Below, piece after piece: positions 59,214 to 64,000 of a stretch of DNA of 64,000 nucleotides (its first letter is position 1; each line of letters begins with the position of its first letter). This DNA comes from Caldatribacterium sp051549785 (GTDB taxonomy: Bacteria; Atribacterota; Atribacteria; Atribacterales; Caldatribacteriaceae): the NCBI RefSeq assembly GCF_051549785.1, contig NZ_CP189974.1, positions 868,001 through 932,000 of the forward strand, written 5' to 3'. The notes beneath the pieces were generated by a model. That model was not told where the DNA came from. It saw only the letters and a program-made list of their open reading frames with translations, and did not search any database. Both the position numbers and the translations under genes were made by a program.

Positions 59214-60733
59214 TATACCGCCTCCGAGAGGAATCGCTCGTTGAAGTTTGCTACAACCCTGCGCATGTCTTCCTCAAGGTCGTGGGTGAGGTCCTGTTCC
59301 TTTTCCAGGCGCTCAAGGAGGTCAGCGTGTTCCTCCCTGAGGTAGGCGACGAAGGCCCTTTCCCACTCCTTGACCCGCTCAAGAGGCACAGGATCGAGGA
59401 ATCCCTGGGTGGCGGCAAAGACCTCCATGATTTCAATGCTTGGGGGGAGAGGGGCAAAGGAAGCCTGTGTCATGAGGGCGAGGACTCTTTTCCCGTGTTC
59501 GAGCTGTTGCCTGGTGAATTCGTCGAGGTCTGCTCCGAAACGGGCGAATTCCTCAAGCTCGAAGTACTGGGCAAGATGAAGACGCAGGCGTCGAGCAACC
59601 TTTTTCATGATGCTCGTCTGTGCCTCGCCTCCCACCCGGGAGACCGAAAGGCCAATGTTGATAGCCGGGAGGAATCCCTTGTTGAAGAGTCCAGTTTCGA
59701 GGTAAATCTGCCCATCGGTGATGGAAATGATGTTCGTGGGGATGTAGGAGGTGATATCCCCTTCCTGGGTTTCCACGATAGGCAGAGCGGTCATGGAGCC
59801 TCCACCCCGGGATTCAGCGAGCTGAGCACCCCGCTCAAGGAGGCTCGAGTGGATGTAGAAGATGTCTCCGGGGTACGATTCTCTCCCCGGAGGACGGCGC
59901 AAAAGCAGAGACAACGACCGGTACGCCACAGCGTGCTTGGTAAGGTCGTCATAGACGATGAGCACGTCCTCTCCCCGGTACATGAAGTACTCCCCCATGG
60001 CGCACCCGGCGTAAGGGGCGAGGTACACAAGAGCCGGAGGGTCTTCGGAAGACGTGGCAACGATAGTGGTGTACTCCAGAGCCTGGAATTTCCGCAGGGT
60101 TTCCACAACCTGGGTGATGTTGGCCAGGCGCTGGCCGATGGCCACGTAGATGCAGATGACCCCCTTCCCTTTCTGGTTGATGATAGTGTCTAAAGCAATG
60201 GTGGTCTTTCCGGTTCGCCGATCCCCAATGATGAGTTCTCGTTGCCCTTTTCCCAGGGGGATCATGGCGTCGATGATTTTGATGCCGGAAAAAAGCGGCC
60301 GCTGTACCGGAGCACGGTCGATGACCTGCGGTGCGGGAAAGAACACCGGCCGTTTCCCCCGGCACGTGATGGGTCCCCTGTCATCAAGGGGTTCCCCCAG
60401 GGGATTGACGACCCGGGAGAGGAGTTCCTCTCCTGCCGGAACCTCGAGCATGGTCCGGGTGCGGAAGACCTGGTCCCCGGCGTGGATAGCAGTGTAGTCC
60501 CCAAAGAGGATGCACTGCAAACTCTCCCGCTCAAGCCCCAGCACCTGACCCCGGATAGCCTTCCTGCTCCCAAAAAGGAGCGTCTCTCCAATCATGGCCT
60601 TCCGCAGGCCCCGAACACGGGCAACGCCGTCCTGGACCTCGAGGACTTCCCCAATCTCCCCGATTTCCGGTTCAGGACGGTAGGCGGTGACGATGTCTCG
60701 TGCTCTTTTGAGAATGTCACCGACCATGGACAT
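59213..60733 (-). CDS. atpA: ATP synthase F1 alpha subunit
   Basis: Predicted 506 aa. Walker A GDRRTGKT near residue 170, the Arg finger in INIGLSVSRVGGEAQ, and FLDPVPLERVKEWERAFVAYL at the C terminus. The N-terminal helix (VGDILKRARDIVTAY), which in other species docks on the delta N-terminal domain, is present although the delta subunit here lacks that domain. Starts inside the short delta gene (17-bp overlap). Confidence 0.97.
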   Translation of the reverse strand: MSMVGDILKRARDIVTAYRPEPEIGEIGEVLEVQDGVARVRGLRKAMIGETLLFGSRKAIRGQVLGLERESLQCILFGDYTAIHAGDQVFRTRTMLEVPAGEELLSRVVNPLGEPLDDRGPITCRGKRPVFFPAPQVIDRAPVQRPLFSGIKIIDAMIPLGKGQRELIIGDRRTGKTTIALDTIINQKGKGVICIYVAIGQRLANITQVVETLRKFQALEYTTIVATSSEDPPALVYLAPYAGCAMGEYFMYRGEDVLIVYDDLTKHAVAYRSLSLLLRRPPGRESYPGDIFYIHSSLLERGAQLAESRGGGSMTALPIVETQEGDITSYIPTNIISITDGQIYLETGLFNKGFLPAINIGLSVSRVGGEAQTSIMKKVARRLRLHLAQYFELEEFARFGADLDEFTRQQLEHGKRVLALMTQASFAPLPPSIEIMEVFAATQGFLDPVPLERVKEWERAFVAYLREEHADLLERLEKEQDLTHDLEEDMRRVVANFNERFLSEAV

Positions 60734-60971
60734 GGGGAATCCCCTCTCTGAGGATTCGTTCTTTCAGGCGCTCAAGCTGGGTTTTTACACTGCAGTCGAT
60801 GAGGATTTCTCCCCAGAGGATGACCACACCCCCAATGAGGGAGGGGTCAATTTCCTCCTCAAGGAGGAAGGGTTCCCGGATGACCCGGCTCAGCTTGGAG
60901 TAGAGAATATCTTTCTGTTCGTCTGTCAGAGGGAAAGGAGTAATGACCTTCACTTTCTCTCTATCCCTCAT
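60717..60971 (-). CDS. atpH: ATP synthase delta subunit, C-terminal domain only
   Basis: Predicted 84 aa from ATG 60971, whereas delta is normally about 180 aa. The visible part, EEEIDPSLIGGVVILWGEILIDCSVKTQLERLKERI, is the C-terminal domain that binds subunit b. The six-helix N-terminal domain that caps the alpha subunits is absent. There is no room for it upstream because atpF overlaps the start by 11 bp, and atpF is itself of normal length and composition. So this is either a genuinely minimal delta or one whose N-terminal domain is encoded elsewhere. Confidence 0.85.
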   Translation of the reverse strand: MRDREKVKVITPFPLTDEQKDILYSKLSRVIREPFLLEEEIDPSLIGGVVILWGEILIDCSVKTQLERLKERILREGIPHVHGR

Positions 60972-61476
60972 GGGTGCTCTCAAGCTGGGCTTCAAGGCGA
61001 CTCACGGCTTCCTCGAGCATTTCTTCAATAATCCGGGTTTGAACCTCGGGAGTGATGTGAACCTTGAGAATCCGCTTTGCGACTTCCTCAGAAATATCCA
61101 CGATGTCTTCCTTGAGTTCCAGAAGGAGCTGTTCAATTTCCCTTTTTGCTCGCCGTTCGTATTCCCTTTGAATTTTCTCGGCTTCCCGGTATGCTTCCTG
61201 GATGATGGCCTCTTTGATTCTTTGCGCCTCTTTGTTGGCCTGGTCGAGCATTTCGAGGTATTTCTCCTTCAGGTTTTTGAGTTCCTCCTCGAGGCGGCGT
61301 CGCTCCTCTTCGAGGGCCTTCTTTTCCTCCTCGATTTTCTCGAACTCTCTCTGAATCCGGTCCGAACGCTCGTCCAGCGCCTTCACCACAGGTTTAAAGA
61401 GGAAGCGGAAGAGGAGAAAAACCAGGGTGAGGAAGTTGATAATCTGAAAAATGATGCTCCGGTCTATGCGGATCAT
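60961..61476 (-). CDS. atpF: ATP synthase F0 subunit b
   Basis: Predicted 171 aa: a single N-terminal membrane helix (IIFQIINFLTLVFLLFRFLF) and a long charged coiled coil with heptad-like Glu/Lys/Arg pattern from residue 40 to 140, then IVDISEEVAKRILKVHI, which contacts delta. It is the peripheral stalk. Normal length; no fusion to delta. Confidence 0.94.
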   Translation of the reverse strand: MIRIDRSIIFQIINFLTLVFLLFRFLFKPVVKALDERSDRIQREFEKIEEEKKALEEERRRLEEELKNLKEKYLEMLDQANKEAQRIKEAIIQEAYREAEKIQREYERRAKREIEQLLLELKEDIVDISEEVAKRILKVHITPEVQTRIIEEMLEEAVSRLEAQLESTHEG

Positions 61477-61490
61477 GGAGGGGAACCCCC

Positions 61491-61757
61491 CTACTTGAAG
61501 ACGTATCGGAGGAGCGGGTTGGCGAAAAGGAGAATGAAAGAGACGACAAGAACGTAAATGGCCAGGGACTCAAGCATGGCCAGTCCCACAAAGAGCGTCC
61601 GGCTGATGGGACCGGCGGCCTCAGGTTGCCTGGCGATGCTCTCCAGAGCCTGCGAACAGGCCTTACCCTGCCCGATGGCGGGGAACATTACCCCCAGGGC
61701 GATGGAAAACCCTGCGGTGAAGACGGTGACGCAGAGGAAGAGTATCTCTCCTTGCAT
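61491..61757 (-). CDS. atpE: ATP synthase F0 subunit c (Na+-type residues)
   Basis: Predicted 88 aa hairpin of two membrane helices joined by the polar loop ARQPEAAG. The ion-carrying Glu is E63, followed by S64 and Y68 (MLESLAIY), and helix 1 has Q30 in PAIGQGKA. Q, ES and Y at these places are the sodium-binding set of Ilyobacter and other Na+-ATP synthases; the extra Thr after ES is Leu here. ATG 61757 follows GGAGGTCGAGGGAT. Confidence 0.95.
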   Translation of the reverse strand: MQGEILFLCVTVFTAGFSIALGVMFPAIGQGKACSQALESIARQPEAAGPISRTLFVGLAMLESLAIYVLVVSFILLFANPLLRYVFK

Positions 61758-61795
61758 ATCCCTCGACCTCCTTCGCGTTGACGCCAATTATACTC

Positions 61796-62461
61796 CTAAT
61801 GTCCTGAGGATTCAACTGCAGCGCTCAGGTACACCACGGAGAGGACCGTGAAGATGTACGCCTGGATGATTCCGGTGAAAATGCTAAAGAGCATCATTGG
61901 GAGAGGAAGGAAAAGCGGAGAGAGGAGGAAGAGGATGGCGATGATGATTTCCTCCCCCATGATGTTGCCAAAAAGTCGAAGGGCTAAAGAAACCGTCCGG
62001 GTAATTTCGCTGATAACGTGGAAGGGAGCGAGAATAGGCGAGGGAGAGAGGTAGCTTCGGAAGTAGTTCCTCACGCCTTTTATGGTGATGCCGTAGAAGG
62101 GAACGGCGAAGAAGACGACCAGGGCAAGGGCCAGGGTGGTGTTGAAGTCACTCGTGGGGGACTTGAGCCAGGGCACAAGACCGGCTACATCAGAGGTTCC
62201 GATGAAGAGCGCCAGGGTCCCCACAAGGGGCAGGAATCTTTTGCCGTTGCCCGGGGACATCTCTTCCACAAGGTGCAGAATGGCCTCAACGAAGAGTTCA
62301 AGGACGTTCTGCAGGCGGGTGGGGACAGGGCGCATCCTCCGGGTAAGGAAGAAGGAGAAAAGCACCAGAAACCCCATGACCACCCAGGTTGAAACCACCG
62401 TCTTGGTTACCGGTATGCCCAGGAACACAAAGAACACCTGAGGGTTAAAGATTTCTTCCAT
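61796..62461 (-). CDS. atpB: ATP synthase F0 subunit a
   Basis: Predicted 221 aa with five to six helices. The essential Arg is in ITRTVSLALRLFGNIMGEEII, the motif next to the c ring. GTSDVAGLVPWLKSPTSDFNTTLALAL is the other conserved block. ATG 62461 follows GGGAGGGCAAGCC and overlaps the small gene upstream by 17 bp. Confidence 0.95.
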   Translation of the reverse strand: MEEIFNPQVFFVFLGIPVTKTVVSTWVVMGFLVLFSFFLTRRMRPVPTRLQNVLELFVEAILHLVEEMSPGNGKRFLPLVGTLALFIGTSDVAGLVPWLKSPTSDFNTTLALALVVFFAVPFYGITIKGVRNYFRSYLSPSPILAPFHVISEITRTVSLALRLFGNIMGEEIIIAILFLLSPLFLPLPMMLFSIFTGIIQAYIFTVLSVVYLSAAVESSGH

Positions 62462-62732
62462 GGCTTGCCCTCCCAAAGGAAATGCTGGCAAAGAGTATCA
62501 GGAAGACGAAATAGCTCAAAAGGAACGAGACCACAAAGGGACAGAGCCGAACACGCACGTAGCGCAGAAAGAGGAAGAACCAGGTTCCCACAATGCCACA
62601 GCGAGTGAGAATTCCCCTCCAGGCGGTGTACCGTCTTTTGTGGAGCACCGAATGTACCTCAAGGGCAATGAGTTCAAGGAGTAGCACAGCAAGCGCTACT
62701 CCACCCAGGAAGCTAAGAACGGTTCTTCCCAT
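62445..62732 (-). CDS. Small membrane protein of the ATP synthase operon (AtpI-like position)
   Basis: Predicted 95 aa with three likely membrane helices: one near residues 5-28, and two in the FFLFLRY...VVSFLLSYFVFLILFAS region. Basic residues lie between them. It occupies the place of AtpI/AtpR, small proteins that help c-ring assembly or ion supply, between AtpZ and subunit a, and overlaps both neighbours. Sequence similarity to AtpI is not obvious to me; the call rests on position and topology. Confidence 0.65.
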   Translation of the reverse strand: MGRTVLSFLGGVALAVLLLELIALEVHSVLHKRRYTAWRGILTRCGIVGTWFFLFLRYVRVRLCPFVVSFLLSYFVFLILFASISFGRASHGRNL

Positions 62733-62970
62733 GGTCCTTCTTCTCCATTTCCCTGCTTGCCTTCATGAGGGCCTCATAGAGATTGTAGAATCCGAAAAGT
62801 GCCCCGAGGGCAAGCAGCGACAGGGTCCAGGAAAACCCCAGGGGGTGCTTTCGGTCAAGGTACTGCCCCAGAAAAAGCCCCAAAAGCATGGGAGCCACCG
62901 TTACCCATGCCAGGTCCCAAACCTCTCCAAGAGCTCTCCACAGATTTCCGTCGTCGAATTTCCCCTTCAC
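62713..62970 (-). CDS. atpZ: AtpZ/AtpI-family F0F1 accessory membrane protein
   Basis: Predicted 85 aa with two helices; the motif VTVAPMLLGLFLGQYLDRKHP followed by LSLLALGALFGFYNLYEAL matches the AtpZ/AtpQ family (G-x3-G-x2-LD-x-x) reported to form Mg2+/Ca2+ channels with AtpI at the head of ATP synthase operons. GTG 62970 starts it; the -10 element ends only seven bases upstream, so the mRNA may be leaderless. Confidence 0.85.
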   Translation of the reverse strand: MKGKFDDGNLWRALGEVWDLAWVTVAPMLLGLFLGQYLDRKHPLGFSWTLSLLALGALFGFYNLYEALMKASREMEKKDHGKNRS

Positions 62971-62976
62971 GAAGGT

Positions 62977-62982
62977 ATTATA
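62977..62982 (-). promoter_or_regulatory. -10 element of the ATP synthase operon
   Basis: TATAAT on the minus strand (reads ATTATA on plus), six bases before the atpZ GTG. The -35 region 17 bases further (around 63000-63005) is not close to consensus. Confidence 0.6.
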
Positions 62983-63027
62983 CGACGGAAAAAGAAAAAA
63001 GAGGTGGTGAAAATGTGGTGGGGATAC

Positions 63028-63056
63028 TTGAAAAAGGTGGCTCCGCCGAGTATATT
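63028..63056 (+). promoter_or_regulatory. Promoter of tRNA-Gly
   Basis: TTGAAA (63028-63033), 17-base spacer, TATATT (63051-63056), 13 bases before the mature tRNA end. Confidence 0.75.
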
Positions 63057-63069
63057 ATATAGACGAGGA

Positions 63070-63144
63070 GCGGAAATAGCTCAGGGGTAGAGCATCGGCT
63101 TCCCAAGCCGAGGGCCGCGGGTTCGAATCCCGTTTTCCGCTCCA
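63070..63144 (+). tRNA. tRNA-Gly, anticodon CCC
   Basis: Acceptor GCGGAAA pairs with TTTCCGC; discriminator T and encoded CCA follow. D stem GCTC/GAGC, anticodon stem TCGGC/GCCGA around loop TTCCCAA (anticodon CCC, codon GGG), T arm GCGGG-TTCGAAT-CCCGT. All standard for tRNA-Gly. Confidence 0.96.
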
Positions 63145-63253
63145 GGTATTTTTTTCTCCCCTTTTCCCTCCAGAGGTTCGGGCCTTCAGGGGCATGTCCT
63201 GTGAAGGTGTCGCCGTTTGTGGAACCTGCCGGGAGGCTCTCAGGGAAATTGGT

Positions 63254-63282
63254 TTGCAATTCCCCCCGGATTCCGGTAAAAT
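63254..63282 (+). promoter_or_regulatory. Promoter of nusA
   Basis: TTGCAA (63254-63259), 17-base spacer, TAAAAT (63277-63282); initiation is expected near 63289. Confidence 0.7.
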
Positions 63283-63294
63283 TATGGTATCGTC

Positions 63295-63326
63295 GACAAA
63301 GAGTGGGGTCTGTCCCACTCTTTGTC
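63295..63326 (+). promoter_or_regulatory. Stem-loop at the 5' end of the nusA transcript
   Basis: Perfect 13-bp stem (63295-63307 with 63314-63326) with a six-base loop, followed by ATTTATGG rather than a T run. It begins within a few bases of the predicted transcript start, so it would cap the mRNA; an attenuation role cannot be excluded. Confidence 0.6.
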
Positions 63327-63354
63327 ATTTATGGTCGCTTTTCCAGGGGGGCTT

Positions 63355-64000
63355 ATGAGTAAAGACATTCTGGCGGTTATCGAACAGATTGAAAAGACAA
63401 AGGGTATCCCGCGAGATACCCTGAAACAGGCCATTGAAGCGGCACTGCTTTCTGCGTACCGGAAGAACTTCAGGAGTTCCCACAAGGGAGTCTCCGTGGT
63501 TCTTGACCCTCAGTCGGGAGAAATCAAGGTTCTGGCGCGCAAAATGGTGGTGGAGAAGCTGCGGGACTCCACTACAGAGATTCTGAAAGAAGAAGCGGAA
63601 CGCCTGGGCTTCCGAGCCGATGTAGGAGAGTGGATTGAAATCGAAGTAACCCCCCGGGACTTTGGGCGGATTGCCGCCCAGACGGCCAAGCAGGTTATCG
63701 TGCAACGGCTCCGGGAAGCGGAGCGAGACAGAATCTACGAAGAGTTCTCAGAGAAAGAGGGAGAGGTCATCACCGGGGTTGTGGTTCGGCGGGAGGGGAA
63801 GAACGTCATTGTGGATCTCGGGAAAACCGAAGGAATCCTCCCCCCTGATGAGCAGGTGAGCACCGAGGAGTACCGTCCCGGGAGCCGGATGAAGTTCTTC
63901 ATCGTTGAGGTGAAGAAGACCACCAAGGGTCCACGGATTATTCTTTCCCGGACTCATCCGGGGCTGGTGCGACGGCTCCTTGAACTTGAGGTTCCTGAGG
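63355..64000 (+). CDS. nusA: Transcription termination/antitermination factor NusA (5' part)
   Basis: The gene starts at ATG 63355 after AGGGGGGCTT and runs off the right edge with 215 codons visible. The N-terminal polymerase-binding domain (MSKDILAVIEQIEKTKGIPRDTL, then AIEAALLSAYRKNF) is followed by the S1 domain from about residue 135 (GEVITGVVVRREGKNVIVDLGKTEGILPPDEQ) and the start of KH1 (IILSRTHPGLVRRLLELEVPE). It modulates pausing and termination. rimP, the usual upstream partner, is absent; tRNA-Gly and its own promoter precede it. Confidence 0.96.
   Translation, partial: MSKDILAVIEQIEKTKGIPRDTLKQAIEAALLSAYRKNFRSSHKGVSVVLDPQSGEIKVLARKMVVEKLRDSTTEILKEEAERLGFRADVGEWIEIEVTPRDFGRIAAQTAKQVIVQRLREAERDRIYEEFSEKEGEVITGVVVRREGKNVIVDLGKTEGILPPDEQVSTEEYRPGSRMKFFIVEVKKTTKGPRIILSRTHPGLVRRLLELEVPE

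Noticed and set aside
63194..63358. A 54-codon Cys-rich ORF (MSCEGVAVCGTC...) overlapping the nusA ATG as ATGA
   Set aside because: No proper ribosome-binding site, it contains the predicted nusA promoter and stem-loop, and it resembles no family that I know. Probably chance.
1..64000. CRISPR arrays, insertion sequences, integrases, attachment sites or toxin-antitoxin pairs
   Set aside because: I found no regular spaced repeats, transposase motifs or terminal repeats, and no clear toxin-antitoxin pair; the window reads as core chromosome.

Overview
The window is about 64 kb of gene-dense bacterial chromosome with fairly high G+C. It carries roughly 75 protein genes, most in tightly overlapping operons, two tRNA genes, an FMN riboswitch, a tryptophan T-box leader and many well-formed intrinsic terminators. 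I saw no insertion sequence, prophage or CRISPR array. The gene set fits an anaerobic, probably thermophilic heterotroph: a flavin reductase-rubredoxin fusion, ThyX, TrpB2, a two-subunit pyruvate carboxylase, a Pif1-WYL helicase and an F-type ATP synthase whose c subunit carries Na+-type residues. A GnnA/GnnB-like pair hints at a diderm envelope. Phyla such as Atribacterota, Thermotogota or Synergistota would fit, but the sequence alone does not settle it.

Layout. 1-7.2 kb: end of a Pif1-WYL helicase, a LarA-like/gnd/membrane acyltransferase operon, pyruvate kinase, an aldo/keto reductase and YigZ. 7.3-19.7 kb: a carbohydrate or polyol catabolic cluster with a LacI-type operator, two TIM-barrel isomerases, two alcohol dehydrogenases, a LacI regulator, an ABC importer with two different ATPases, and a convergent FGGY kinase. 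19.7-22 kb: CrcB plus a DUF190 protein, riboswitch-controlled RibU, and Ogt. 21.9-26.3 kb: Trp T-box, trpXYZ-type importer and trpB2. 26.4-31.9 kb: pyruvate carboxylase PycB/PycA, a second FGGY kinase and the rubredoxin fusion. 32-33.5 kb: a lipoprotein, speD behind an unusual leader, and a DksA-like protein. 33.6-37.7 kb: rlmN, aroF, a frameshifted tyrA and aroC. 37.7-45.8 kb: a DegT/Gfo-Idh sugar-nucleotide pair, an FAD protein, surE, acyP, pcm, a Na+/solute symporter with a small partner, an isochorismatase-family protein and ftcD. 45.9-49.7 kb: Hsp20, tRNA-Pro, plsC, an NHL-repeat protein, a MEMO protein and a cold-shock protein. 49.7-56.5 kb: rpmE-thyX-yqhQ-prfA-prmC-rpiB-comEB-wecA/tagO-wecB. 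56.5-63 kb (minus strand): the complete ATP synthase operon. 63-64 kb: tRNA-Gly and the start of nusA.

How the parts connect. The sugar cluster should import a carbohydrate or polyol, interconvert it by oxidation/reduction and epimerisation, and phosphorylate it for the pentose phosphate pathway (gnd and rpiB are in the window) and glycolysis (pyk). PycAB then supplies oxaloacetate. aroF/tyrA/aroC and the T-box-controlled trpXYZ-trpB2 unit cover aromatic amino acids. thyX and comEB feed dTMP synthesis.

The observations I rate highest are: a 15-codon leader ORF followed by tandem terminator-like hairpins in front of speD; an importer ATPase pair whose degenerate motifs all fall in the same composite ATP site; tyrA interrupted exactly at a T9 run; an ATP synthase delta subunit reduced to its C-terminal domain; and a likely ATT start for the Trp-importer permease just after a hairpin that buries a first Shine-Dalgarno sequence.
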